This document shows positions 1-7,337 of a stretch of DNA of 52,391 nucleotides, piece by piece; position 1 is the stretch's first letter; every line of letters begins with the position of its first letter. Below the pieces are notes generated by a model that saw only the letters and a list, made by a program, of their open reading frames with translations, had not been told where the DNA came from and searched no databases. The translations under genes were made by a program, and so were the position numbers. Location: positions 1 through 52,391 of the forward strand of contig CACWTN010000012.1 of assembly GCA_902763805.1 (NCBI GenBank). Direction: 5' to 3'. Source of the DNA: an uncultured bacterium (lineage in GTDB: Bacteria > Cyanobacteriota > Vampirovibrionia > Gastranaerophilales > Gastranaerophilaceae).

Positions 1-80
1 AGGTGACTAAATGTCACGTTTTGCGTGAAGTATAGCAAAATATGCGGAGCAAAATAGAAGCAAATGGAGGGAAATTAAAA
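1..80. other. Left edge: hairpin-bearing tail of an unknown transcript
   Basis: No convincing reading frame is visible. Bases 3-17 form a perfect 5-bp hairpin (GTGAC, loop TAAAT, GTCAC). A similar hairpin recurs at 11525-11543 ahead of tRNA-Leu. The stretch ends in a strong terminator at 81-106, so it could be the 3' end of a small RNA whose start lies outside the window, or the untranslated tail of a gene. Confidence 0.3.
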
Positions 81-106
81 AAAGAACCTTTAGGGTTCTT
101 TTTTTT
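81..106. terminator. Rho-independent terminator, usable from both sides
   Basis: AAAGAACC (81-88) pairs with GGTTCTTT (94-101) around a 5-base loop. A T-run follows on the plus strand and a matching A-run precedes it, so it can end both the transcript entering from the left and the minus-strand glycosyltransferase gene that stops at 182. Confidence 0.8.
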
Positions 107-181
107 GTATATTTTCACATTCCCGGTACCATATTTTGTAACAAATCCGCAACTGAAAGCCGGCATGAAAAATCAGTATTC

Positions 182-1666
182 TTAATATTTTGTATATGGC
201 GGAACAATATAGTATAAAGTTGAAGATTTATCTTTCATATAAAATTTAACAGTTTGTTTATCTGCCCATTTTGATATATTTTCAGCATCCTGATCTCTGC
301 TGAAATCTTTTACGATGTACAGCCAGTAGTTTTTGTTTTGTTCTATGTTATTGATAGCATCTGCTATGCTTTTTTCTTTTTCCTGAGTTTCTATAACAGT
401 TTTAATATTTAAATAATCAGGAATGTTATATTTTTTTGCATAAACATAATAGCTGAATACAGAAGCTTCATTTACAAGGATTTTGTCATTTTTCGGCGAA
501 AAATTTTCTGATATTTGTTTCATAAGCTTGTCCGGAGACCAGAAAACCATGTTTTCGGGATAGTAGTATACATTTTCAAGGAATTTTTGCGGAATAAAAT
601 ATTCGTGAAATCCTGCAAGCGCAATTAACAAAATTACGTAGAAACTAAGGCTGTTTTTATTAAAAGATTCAAGCGGTTTAACAGTTAAATACACGAAAGC
701 CGGAATCAGGTGTAACACGATTCTTCCCATAAACGGATACAGATGCAGAATCTGTGCAAGTAGGTTAGAAGCAAACAAAATAATTATAAAAATATCAATT
801 TTGCGCTGTTGATTCTTGTTGGTGCAGACTATAATTACTGAGGTTATCAGGAGTATAAATAAAAACATTACATAGTTGCAGCCCCAAAAGAAATATTTTA
901 AGTTATTTGCAAATACATCCAACAAATTAAGCGAATAAAAATTATTCCATTCTGATTTGTAGAATGCCATTTGATAGGCTTTTGCAGGCGCAAGGTTGTA
1001 CAGATAATAAAATGTAATAATGATAATAAACGGAGAAAGCAGAACAAAAACCTTTTTAAAGAGCTCTTTCAGGTGATTTTTGTTTATGCAGATATTTATT
1101 AATACAAAAGTTCCTATGTAGAAAACGGAAGGCAGTGAGATTAAAGGTAAAATAGCCAGTATAAAGCTAAAAGTAACCAGTTGTTTTGTATTAAGCTTCA
1201 AAATATTGATTTCAGGCAAATAGTACAAACATAAAATTCCGATTAACAATTCCAGCTCATATTGCTTAAAAGTTGCGGAAAAAAATATTGCCGGCATACT
1301 TGATGCAAAAAGAAATAACGCAAAAAGCCGAGAAGCTTTTTGGGTAAACATTTTGAGCGACAGTTTGTAAAAGAAAATAATACTTATTAAAGACGTAACG
1401 TATGGTAAGAACTTCAGTGCGCGTTCACTGTAATCGGAAAAATCAGCAATAATTTTTGATATGAACATAAATAATGGTGAAGAAGACCAGGGACCCAGCG
1501 GTTCAAACATTTGCCAGATATTGTTTGCCATCATTGAAACAATCAAACGGCATTCGTCATCTTCAAAAACATTATCAAATATGTAAGCTTTTGTTCTTAA
1601 AAATATTCCGAATGAGATAAAAAGACAAACCAAAAAATAATAAATAATATTTTTAAATTTATTCAT
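182..1666 (-). CDS. GT-C fold membrane glycosyltransferase (ArnT/PMT-like)
   Basis: A 494-aa integral membrane protein with about ten hydrophobic helices and a soluble C-terminal part from about residue 380. After the first helix (about 8-25) comes an acidic motif E35-D36-D37-E38 in the first external loop, the position of the catalytic/metal-binding acidic residues in GT-C enzymes that use polyprenyl-phosphate sugars. The family is dolichyl-phosphate-mannose or ArnT-like; donor and acceptor cannot be read from sequence. It stands alone. No Shine-Dalgarno is visible. A TAAAAT hexamer at 1673-1678 lies 6 bases before the ATG, suggesting a leaderless mRNA. The family call is fairly sure, the substrate unknown. 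Confidence 0.75.
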   Translation of the reverse strand: MNKFKNIIYYFLVCLFISFGIFLRTKAYIFDNVFEDDECRLIVSMMANNIWQMFEPLGPWSSSPLFMFISKIIADFSDYSERALKFLPYVTSLISIIFFYKLSLKMFTQKASRLFALFLFASSMPAIFFSATFKQYELELLIGILCLYYLPEINILKLNTKQLVTFSFILAILPLISLPSVFYIGTFVLINICINKNHLKELFKKVFVLLSPFIIIITFYYLYNLAPAKAYQMAFYKSEWNNFYSLNLLDVFANNLKYFFWGCNYVMFLFILLITSVIIVCTNKNQQRKIDIFIIILFASNLLAQILHLYPFMGRIVLHLIPAFVYLTVKPLESFNKNSLSFYVILLIALAGFHEYFIPQKFLENVYYYPENMVFWSPDKLMKQISENFSPKNDKILVNEASVFSYYVYAKKYNIPDYLNIKTVIETQEKEKSIADAINNIEQNKNYWLYIVKDFSRDQDAENISKWADKQTVKFYMKDKSSTLYYIVPPYTKY

Positions 1667-1672
1667 GAAAAA

Positions 1673-1678
1673 ATTTTA
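1673..1678 (-). promoter_or_regulatory. -10 box TAAAAT, 6 nt before start (probable leaderless)
   Basis: Read on the minus strand: TG, one base, TAAAAT, six bases, ATG of the glycosyltransferase. The TG-n-TAAAAT form is an extended -10. No ribosome binding site intervenes. Confidence 0.5.
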
Positions 1679-1740
1679 ACATAAATAAAAATAACAGTCG
1701 GTTTGAGAAGTAAAACAGAGAGTATGAGAATTATAAATAA

Positions 1741-1800
1741 TAGGTCGGGTTTTAACCCGACACATATTTTATTTGTTTTGTCGGGTTGAAACCCGACCTA
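1741..1800. repeat. Inverted pair of palindromic (REP-like) repeats
   Basis: Two 22-base arms (1741-1762 and 1779-1800) are reverse complements with one mismatch, and each arm is itself a palindrome centred on TCGGGTT..AACCCGA. This is the layout of REP/BIME-type intergenic repeats. It marks the left side of the accessory stretch with the toxin-antitoxin pair; a similarly built but different pair lies at 3029-3208. Confidence 0.75.
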
Positions 1801-1927
1801 TATACTTATGCATTTGTGCTTGCATAACGAAGAAACGATTGAACAAATCAGAGAGTTTTTGTGTTGAATTTTCATAATAATGTGTTACAATGTTTATACA
1901 ATGTATAGAAATATATAGAGGTATTAT

Positions 1928-2209
1928 ATGGCACAATCAAATATTTGTATCAGATTAGATGACAATTTAAAAAAACAGTTTGATTATTTATGTAATGAAC
2001 TTGGTTTAACAATGTCTGCCGCAATAAATATGTTTGTAAAAGCAGTAGTAAGAGAAAATAGAATTCCGCTTGATTTATCATTGAATATTCCAAACGAAAT
2101 AACCAAGAAAGCAATAGAAGATGTTGAAAGCGGCATCAGTTACTCTGTTCCGTACAAATCAGGCAAAGATGTTACAAAAGCAATATTAGAAGGTGATGAT
2201 GAAGATTAA
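1928..2209 (+). CDS. RelB/DinJ-family antitoxin
   Basis: A 93-aa protein. Its N-terminal half (about 4-45: IRLDD..LKKQFDYLCNELGLTMS, then AINMFVKAVV) is the ribbon-helix-helix DNA-binding domain of DinJ/RelB antitoxins, and its C-terminal half is the acidic toxin-binding tail. It neutralises the YafQ-like toxin encoded just downstream, whose start lies inside this gene, and probably represses its own promoter. The start is set by AGAGGT at 1918-1923. The A/T-rich upstream region with repeated ACAATG around 1888-1903 could hold the operator. The pair lies between palindromic repeats, consistent with accessory DNA. Confidence 0.88.
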   Translation: MAQSNICIRLDDNLKKQFDYLCNELGLTMSAAINMFVKAVVRENRIPLDLSLNIPNEITKKAIEDVESGISYSVPYKSGKDVTKAILEGDDED

Positions 2210-2477
2210 AACCGTTACTTACGGTAAACAAATGAGACGAGATTTAAAACTTGCCGTAAAGCGAGGGTATGATATATCTAAACTGGACGAAGTTATCGAC
2301 ATACTTTGCACAACGCAATTGTTACCAGAAAAGTATAAAGACCATTCACTATCTGGTAATTATACAGGATATAGAGAATGTCATGTTGCACCCGACTGGT
2401 TGCTTATTTATAAAATTGAAAATGAAATACTAACGCTTGTCCTTTTTAGAACGGGTACGCATAGTGATTTGTTTTAG
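2199..2477 (+). CDS. YafQ-family mRNA interferase toxin
   Basis: About 92 aa of RelE-superfamily fold. Diagnostic features are RRDLKLAVKRGYD near the N-terminus and the YafQ C-terminal block with a DH.L.G segment, REC-H, DWLLIYKI and a final RTGTHSDLF, which carries the active-site His and Arg residues of ribosome-dependent endoribonucleases. It overlaps the antitoxin gene by about 11 bases, the usual coupled arrangement. GTG 2193, ATG 2196 and ATG 2199 are all in frame; I chose 2199 because AGAAGG (2188-2193) is then 5 bases upstream. The toxin looks intact. Confidence 0.88.
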   Translation: MKIKTVTYGKQMRRDLKLAVKRGYDISKLDEVIDILCTTQLLPEKYKDHSLSGNYTGYRECHVAPDWLLIYKIENEILTLVLFRTGTHSDLF

Positions 2478-2547
2478 TTGATTGGCACAAATAATTGTAA
2501 CTTACGGACATTTTGAACGTAAAAATTTTATATTTAAGATAAAATAA

Positions 2548-3003
2548 ATGGGGGGGAGATTGCTAGACAAAATTTTAGCTGTTATTTTTGGAATCATAAT
2601 GCTTATAGCTTTATTATTACCAGTTTTTCTAATAATCATAGTTATTGTTCTGATCATTTATTCAATTTTTACAAAAAGTTCACAAAGACCACCTGATGTA
2701 TATTCGGCTAATGATATAGAAGAATATATGAAAAATAATACCTTGGTTAATTGTATAGAAAATGAAAATATTTATATTCAGTTTTCTGATTATGAAGAAG
2801 GATTATATATAAGATGCATTAATAAATTAAATAAAACTGAATTTTTCACTGTCACAGGCTCTAGTGAAATGTTAGGAACTTGTTGGGCTGTTGTACAAAA
2901 GTATTCTTATTTTCAAAATTATACATATAATGGTTTATTTTTTTGGTTCAATGAACGATATGCAACATCTAATGGACAGCTGTTACTAACAAAAAATCGT
3001 TAA
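2548..3003 (+). CDS. Small membrane protein of unknown function
   Basis: A 151-aa protein with a long hydrophobic stretch at residues 8-42, enough for one or two membrane passes, followed by a polar domain with no motif I recognise. The upstream region has no clear ribosome site; a G-run sits just after the ATG. Base composition is A/T-richer than the housekeeping genes nearby, and it lies between the toxin-antitoxin pair and a set of palindromic repeats, so it is probably cargo of the same accessory stretch. The reading frame is open and unbroken; function unknown. Confidence 0.55.
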   Translation: MGGRLLDKILAVIFGIIMLIALLLPVFLIIIVIVLIIYSIFTKSSQRPPDVYSANDIEEYMKNNTLVNCIENENIYIQFSDYEEGLYIRCINKLNKTEFFTVTGSSEMLGTCWAVVQKYSYFQNYTYNGLFFWFNERYATSNGQLLLTKNR

Positions 3004-3028
3004 TATAGGGCGAGTAGTGAGTTTGTTT

Positions 3029-3208
3029 GTTGGGCATACTTGCCCAACGATAACTTTTGAGTGCAATTTTATGCAAAAGGGTGCAAGAATAGTGCAAAAA
3101 ATGAGTAAAAAAGTGCAAAGAAAGTCACTTTTGGAGCAGTTTGATTTTCAGATTCTCAATCGCTTTCCGATTGCTATAATTTAGTGGTGTTGGGCAAGTA
3201 TGCCCAAC
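3029..3208. repeat. 20-bp perfect inverted repeats bounding a 140-bp spacer
   Basis: GTTGGGCATACTTGCCCAAC (3029-3048) is the exact reverse complement of 3189-3208, and each arm is also an 8-bp-stem palindrome. The spacer 3049-3188 has no gene. It holds helically spaced GTGCAA words (3061-3118) and a hairpin CAATCG/CGATTG near 3160-3176. The arrangement resembles a small non-autonomous REP-type or MITE-like unit. Confidence 0.7.
3061..3118 (+). repeat. Phased GTGCAA words every 10-11 bp
   Basis: GTGCAA or TGCAA words start at 3061, 3072, 3081, 3092 and 3113; the slot expected near 3102 holds a degenerate ATGAGT. The spacing is close to one helical turn. It lies inside the inverted-repeat unit. 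It could be protein-binding iterons or chance in A/T-rich DNA. Confidence 0.4.
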
Positions 3209-3310
3209 CTACCCTTATTTTCTTCCGAGCAAACTACTCAAAAAAATACATTTACTCCTTCCGAGCAAATGTCCTGTTAAAAGGTACTCATCCCTACTGT
3301 CTCCGCAAAC

Positions 3311-3339
3311 AAAAAAGCCTGTATGTTTTACATACAAGC
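3311..3339 (-). terminator. Terminator of tRNA-Ser
   Basis: On the minus strand a 10-bp stem (one G-T pair) with a 3-base loop (3317-3339) is followed by six T (3316-3311). It lies 7 bases past the tRNA 3' end. Confidence 0.85.
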
Positions 3340-3346
3340 CTTAAAA

Positions 3347-3439
3347 TGGCGGAGACACTGGGATTCGAACCCAGGATGCAGGTTGCCCCACATAACACCT
3401 TAGCAGGGTGCCGCCTTCAGCCTACTCGGCCATGTCTCC
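3347..3439 (-). tRNA. tRNA-Ser (anticodon GCU), CCA encoded
   Basis: On the minus strand the acceptor stem GGAGACA pairs with TGTCTCC, followed by discriminator G and an encoded CCA (3349-3347). The anticodon loop is CTGCTAA, anticodon GCU, reading AGC/AGU serine codons. A long variable arm, typical of class II tRNAs, and a T-arm with GGTTCGAATCC are visible. It has its own terminator. Confidence 0.95.
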
Positions 3440-3494
3440 ATCTGCACTATACTCATGTTAGCATAAATAATTTTTTTGTAAAAGGGAAATTTAA

Positions 3495-3522
3495 AAGGAC
3501 TTTGTTTTTTTACAAAGTCCTT
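3495..3522 (-). terminator. Terminator of the 51-codon gene
   Basis: AAGGACTTTGT (3495-3505) pairs perfectly with ACAAAGTCCTT (3512-3522). On the minus strand the stem is followed by TTTT. It lies about 60 bases beyond the stop of the small gene at 3579-3734. Confidence 0.75.
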
Positions 3523-3578
3523 CTATACTCTCGCTTATTTACGTATCCGAACAGCCTTGTTAAAGCTTTTCTTCTTTA

Positions 3579-3734
3579 TCATTTTACTGCCTGCAGCTTG
3601 ACCTGAATTCCCGATTCGGCATTTATTGCTACTGCGTTAGATACTGCCATTGCCCTTCGTTTTTTAGCCCCTCTTAATATAAATTCAACTCCGCAGAAAA
3701 TATTATTCGATGGGGTTGCAATCTTTTTCAACAT
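3579..3734 (-). CDS. 51-aa small basic protein behind a sigma-28-type promoter
   Basis: A small open frame (51 codons plus TGA). It begins MLKKIATPSNN, continues with a basic RGAKKRRA segment (about 21-28), then an alternating small/hydrophobic tail ending KLQAVK. An AAGGA stands directly before the ATG and a longer purine run (AGGAAAGGA) slightly further upstream. It is bracketed by a sigma-28-like promoter (3785-3811) and a strong minus-strand terminator (3495-3522), so it has the layout of a complete transcription unit. I recognise no family. It may be real, or the transcript may be a non-coding RNA. Confidence 0.45.
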   Translation of the reverse strand: MLKKIATPSNNIFCGVEFILRGAKKRRAMAVSNAVAINAESGIQVKLQAVK

Positions 3735-3784
3735 ATCCTTGCTTGTCCTTTCCTGTAAATGTATTTTTATTATCCGTAATATCT

Positions 3785-3811
3785 ATAACGGCATTTTTTT
3801 GAAAAACTTTA
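3785..3811 (-). promoter_or_regulatory. Sigma-28 (FliA/SigD)-type promoter
   Basis: On the minus strand: TAAAGTTT (3811-3804), 11 bases, GCCGTTAT (3792-3785). The consensus for sigma-28 is TAAAGTTT-N11-GCCGATAA. The -35 matches in all eight positions and the -10 in six. TTTTGTAACA (3836-3827) sits 15 bases upstream. The same layout recurs at 24514-24540. Confidence 0.7.
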
Positions 3812-3884
3812 GAGGTAAAGGAGAAATGTTACAAAATTGTTACAAACTCTCTCTGTATTAGTATTCACACATATTTGCTCATAA

Positions 3885-3909
3885 AAAAAGGCTCTAAATG
3901 AGCCTTTTT
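3885..3909 (-). terminator. Terminator of the 82-codon gene
   Basis: AAAAAGGCTC (3885-3894) pairs with GAGCCTTTTT (3900-3909). On the minus strand a T-run follows. It lies just beyond the stop at 3929. Confidence 0.85.
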
Positions 3910-3928
3910 GCTATTTATATTTCTTTTA

Positions 3929-4177
3929 TTAACCTAATATATCTATAGAATTCTTTCCGTGTTTATTAATGCCGTACAGAAAGGTGCTACCGCTGTTGTC
4001 AGGATGAAGTTCTCTGTCGATCTTGCTAATTGCAACAGATGGATCTCCGCCGGTTGTTTCAATTCCTTCAACTCTGCGTACGCGCGCAGAACCTCCGTTT
4101 TGACCAATACCGTCTACTCCGTTAACCGGCTTCATAAAGAAATTATAATTGTTAATTGCATCTATTCCTGTGACCAT
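3929..4177 (-). CDS. Small Gly-rich protein of unknown function
   Basis: An 82-aa protein beginning MVTGIDAINNYNFF, with a polar, glycine-rich middle (GVDGIGQNGGSARVRR at about 20-35) and no signal peptide or membrane segment. The N-terminal I-N-N-Y-N-F run loosely resembles the N-terminal tags of three other proteins in the window (5983, 10095, 34802). AGG lies about 10 bases upstream of the ATG and a strong terminator follows the stop, so a real gene is likely. No family recognised. Confidence 0.5.
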   Translation of the reverse strand: MVTGIDAINNYNFFMKPVNGVDGIGQNGGSARVRRVEGIETTGGDPSVAISKIDRELHPDNSGSTFLYGINKHGKNSIDILG

Positions 4178-4254
4178 GTAATCATACCTATTATTTCTCT
4201 GTACATATATATAAAGTATCCAAAATCCGAAAAATTGCGTTTTTAATAAAAAAG

Positions 4255-4283
4255 TTTACAAAAGTTAACAATGAATATATAAT
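4255..4283 (+). promoter_or_regulatory. Promoter TTTACA-N17-TATAAT, leaderless layout
   Basis: -35 TTTACA (4255-4260), 17-base spacer, -10 TATAAT (4278-4283), then six bases and the ATG at 4290. The expected transcription start coincides with the start codon, and there is no Shine-Dalgarno. Confidence 0.7.
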
Positions 4284-4289
4284 TAAAAT

Positions 4290-5156
4290 ATGATAAAGGA
4301 AGGCGATACAGTTGGGATAATTGCTCTGTCGGGGGTTTGTGACAGAAATAAAGCAGAGCAGGCAAAAGCGAATATTGAAGCTATAGGGCTTAATGTCAGG
4401 CTTTCTAGGAATATTTCTGATGAAAACCTGTACCTTGCAGGAACAGATGAGGACAAAATCTCTGAACTTTATGATTTTTTCAAGGACGATGAGATTAAGC
4501 TGATTCTTTGTGCAAGAGGCGGATATGGTGCAATCAGGCTTATCAATAAGATTGACTATAGTATTCTGAAATCAAATCCGAAACCATTTTGCGGTTTTTC
4601 TGATGTTACTGCACTTTTGCTTATGATTTACCGAAAAACCGGCATGGTGACATATCATTCGCCGATGGCGTGTACTGATTTTGCCGGTGATGAAACCCCT
4701 GCAGGTATAAATACCATACACACTTTCTTCAAGGCTGTAAAAGAAGAACGACTTAGGTACGAAGGGACTAAAATATACAGAGCCGGCTCGGCTGAAGGTG
4801 TTATGTGGGGTGGAAATCTTGCAACGGTTGTATCTCTGTGCGGTTTAGATTTTATCCCGTACAGAAATTTTATATTTTTTGCTGAAGATTTGAATGAGCC
4901 TGTATATAAGATAGATAAAATGTTTCAGCAGTTAATTAACATACCGCAGTTTACACGATATTGTAAAGGAATAGTATTGGGTGATTTTCTCGGAGTTGAT
5001 AACGAGCTGTGGCTTGAAGATTATCTGTCAGAATTGGCTAATCGTTTGCAGATTCCTGTGTCAGGCGGGTTCAAAATTACGCATTCGGGAGAAAAGATTA
5101 CAATCCCTGTCGGAAAAAATGCAAAGCTCAAAGGAAATGTTCTTTTTATTGATTAA
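4290..5156 (+). CDS. LD-carboxypeptidase (peptidase family S66)
   Basis: A 288-aa cytoplasmic serine peptidase of the LdcA/MccF family, which removes the terminal D-alanine from murein tetrapeptides during cell-wall recycling. The nucleophile lies in GFSDVTAL (Ser104), the partner Glu in FFAED (Glu199) and His in KITHSGEK (His265), matching the Ser-Glu-His triad of the family. ARGGYGAIR at 75-83 is the other family signature. Length is typical. The gene runs convergent to the next one and their stops overlap by a few bases. NagZ at 17.4 kb and DapF at 7.3 kb belong to the same cell-wall economy. The MccF immunity function is possible but less likely without a microcin locus. Confidence 0.9.
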   Translation: MIKEGDTVGIIALSGVCDRNKAEQAKANIEAIGLNVRLSRNISDENLYLAGTDEDKISELYDFFKDDEIKLILCARGGYGAIRLINKIDYSILKSNPKPFCGFSDVTALLLMIYRKTGMVTYHSPMACTDFAGDETPAGINTIHTFFKAVKEERLRYEGTKIYRAGSAEGVMWGGNLATVVSLCGLDFIPYRNFIFFAEDLNEPVYKIDKMFQQLINIPQFTRYCKGIVLGDFLGVDNELWLEDYLSELANRLQIPVSGGFKITHSGEKITIPVGKNAKLKGNVLFID

Positions 5157-5983
5157 TCAACAATTTTAGGTTTTTTGGAAAAATAATCCGAAAACTTCAT
5201 CTTGTATTCATTAAGATTTGTACAAAAAGCTTCCATATCGAGGGATACCCCTTTTTTAAGCGGATATGTTTTTATACCCATAGCTTTATAGATTGAGCGG
5301 ATGAAAGTATTTGATATTGCGTCACTGCCCCTTTCCCAAGGCATTGTGTGAGCCAGTATCCATCGAATTTCTGCAATAGAACCGTTAACATCAGGCAAAT
5401 TTTCGTTTTTGACTTCTCTTGCAATATATTTATTATAAAGCGATTCATAAATTTTATTTATGTAATAAAATGCCGTATTCACGTATCTTCCGCTTCCGTG
5501 TTCAAGGTATTTACCGAAGTCTTTATCGTGCTTAGGTCGTGTAAGTTCTAATCTGAAAGGATTTTTAAGCGGATGTTTTACAATATAATCCAGTCTGTCG
5601 GCATAGTTTTTGTAGCGGTTTTTTTTGCTGTAAACCGTAATTAAATCATCGCCCCAATCAGAACCAAATCTCCAGCCGGCTCTTTTTGTTCTTAAAATAC
5701 CGGTATGTGCGACCTTATCGTTATCTTCCGTCAGAAGACGGTTTGCTTCGGTTACGCCTTTTGTAATCCACCTGAGAGTTTCTTCAAAATTACATTTTTC
5801 TCTTATATAATTCACAGTTTTATCAGCAGTTTCTTTTATTTTTTTTGCCCAGCCGGAATGTTGTCCGTATCCTTTTATACGAACGTAAAAATCGCTTTCT
5901 TTAAAACGAAGCTTTTTTGACTGCAGATTAATCCCGAATATGGGCGAATATTGAGTATAACTGTTAACAGAATTTATTTGCAT
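5153..5983 (-). CDS. Unknown protein with N-terminal INS...FG tag
   Basis: A 276-aa soluble protein starting MQINSVNSYTQYSPIFG, a tag shared in style with the glucanotransferase at 10095. The body is basic and rich in aromatic residues. Near residues 205-260 is a segment SIAEIRWILAHTMPWERGSDAISN followed by KKGVSLDMEAF. It recalls, from memory, a C-terminal motif (aromatic-rich helix, then P-x-x-RGS) seen in some effector- or toxin-associated proteins; I cannot verify that or name a family. No signal peptide or membrane segment is present. TTATAT stands just upstream of the ATG with no Shine-Dalgarno. Function unknown. Confidence 0.6.
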   Translation of the reverse strand: MQINSVNSYTQYSPIFGINLQSKKLRFKESDFYVRIKGYGQHSGWAKKIKETADKTVNYIREKCNFEETLRWITKGVTEANRLLTEDNDKVAHTGILRTKRAGWRFGSDWGDDLITVYSKKNRYKNYADRLDYIVKHPLKNPFRLELTRPKHDKDFGKYLEHGSGRYVNTAFYYINKIYESLYNKYIAREVKNENLPDVNGSIAEIRWILAHTMPWERGSDAISNTFIRSIYKAMGIKTYPLKKGVSLDMEAFCTNLNEYKMKFSDYFSKKPKIVD

Positions 5984-6031
5984 ATTCTATATAAGTACCG
6001 TAAAAGATTTTTTTGCGGGGTAAATATATAA

Positions 6032-7261
6032 TTAATTTAATTGCAGTTCATTTCTTTTAACTGTTTTTTGTTCTCCGCTGTCAAGGTTTTTAACCGTAAC
6101 TTCACCTTTTGCAAGCTCGTCTTCACCGATAATTACAGCGTATTTTGCAACTTTCGAAGCTTTTTCAAGTTGTTTAACAAATTTTTTGTTTGTTAAATCA
6201 AACTCGCAGGTAATATTTTTAGCACGGAGTTCTTCAGTCAGCTTAACGGCTTCAAGCGTATTATTTGAAATAACGTATGCTGTGAGTTTTTCTTCAGGCT
6301 TGTTGCCGAGCAGAGATGCAAGTCTTTCCATACCCATTGCAAAACCTATGGCAGGGACATCTTCGCCTCCGAGATTTTTAACAAGAGTATCGTATCTTCC
6401 GCCTCCGCAGACTGCATTTTGCGAACCCAAATTGTTTGACTTAATCTCAAAAACGGTTCTGTTATAGTAATCCAAACCCCTTACAAGGAGCTTGTTTCTT
6501 TCGTATTTTATTCCAAGTGTATCCAAATATGATTTTAGCTGCTCAAAGTGTTCCGAACACTCATCGCATATAAAATCTCCCTGTATAACTGCCTGAATTT
6601 CAGGTTTTGCATAAATTTCCTGACATTCTGGAGATTTGCAATCCAAAAGTCTTAAAGGATTTTTTTCAAATCTTGTTTGGCAATCTTCGCAGAGCTGCGG
6701 TAAATAGGGACGAATAACGTCTTTAAGCTTTGTTTTAAACTCCTCTCTGCATTTCGGACAGCCAAGAGAGTTAAGTTCAACCGTAAGGTCATTTAAACCG
6801 AGTTCTTTAAGGTAATTAACCGCCATTAAAATAACTTCCGCATCTGCAGTAGGCTGTTTTATGCCGAATACTTCGACACCGACCTGGTGAAATTGTCTTT
6901 GTCTGCCTGCCTGCGGACGTTCGTAACGGAACATCGGACCTTTATACCAGAGCTTTACGGGAGCTGATAATCTGTGCATACCGTTTTCAATAAATGAGCG
7001 GACAACGCCTGCTGTATTTTCGGGACGAAGTGTCAGAGAACGGTCGCTTTTTTCAAAAGTGTACATTTCTTTGTTGACAATATCTGTTGTATCGCCAACC
7101 CCTCTTGCAAAAAGTTCTGTTGCCTCAAAAATAGGAGTTCTGATTTCTTTTGCTCCGTATTTTGTGAATATGTTTTTTGCTGATTCTTCCATAAAGTGCC
7201 AAATAGGCATTTCTTCAGGTAATATATCTTTTGTTCCTTTTTGTACTTTTATTATTGCCAT
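6032..7261 (-). CDS. hisS: Histidyl-tRNA synthetase
   Basis: A 409-aa class II aminoacyl-tRNA synthetase that charges tRNA-His. Motif 1 follows GTKDILPEE at the N-terminus; motif 2 is the MFRYERPQAGRQRQFHQ block (about 110-127); the HisRS-specific LVRGLDYYNRTVFEI (about 260-274) and the motif 3 region with AIGFAMGMERL follow. The C-terminal anticodon-binding domain ends the protein. A four-Cys group (CPKC, CEDC, CKSPEC) in the middle probably binds zinc. AAAGGAAAG before the ATG sets the start. It is divergent from dapF. Confidence 0.96.
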   Translation of the reverse strand: MAIIKVQKGTKDILPEEMPIWHFMEESAKNIFTKYGAKEIRTPIFEATELFARGVGDTTDIVNKEMYTFEKSDRSLTLRPENTAGVVRSFIENGMHRLSAPVKLWYKGPMFRYERPQAGRQRQFHQVGVEVFGIKQPTADAEVILMAVNYLKELGLNDLTVELNSLGCPKCREEFKTKLKDVIRPYLPQLCEDCQTRFEKNPLRLLDCKSPECQEIYAKPEIQAVIQGDFICDECSEHFEQLKSYLDTLGIKYERNKLLVRGLDYYNRTVFEIKSNNLGSQNAVCGGGRYDTLVKNLGGEDVPAIGFAMGMERLASLLGNKPEEKLTAYVISNNTLEAVKLTEELRAKNITCEFDLTNKKFVKQLEKASKVAKYAVIIGEDELAKGEVTVKNLDSGEQKTVKRNELQLN

Positions 7262-7337
7262 AATTTTCTTTCCTTTATATAATTAATTGTACTATAGGGG
7301 TAAATAAAAATAAAGGAAAGGCAGATTTTCATAAATT

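Noticed and set aside
3184..3606. 140-codon plus-strand frame across 3184-3606
   Set aside because: It runs through the antisense of tRNA-Ser and two terminators and has no ribosome site; it is a chance frame.
3959..4246. 95-codon plus-strand frame opposite the 82-aa gene
   Set aside because: The minus-strand gene has a ribosome site and terminator; the plus frame has neither.
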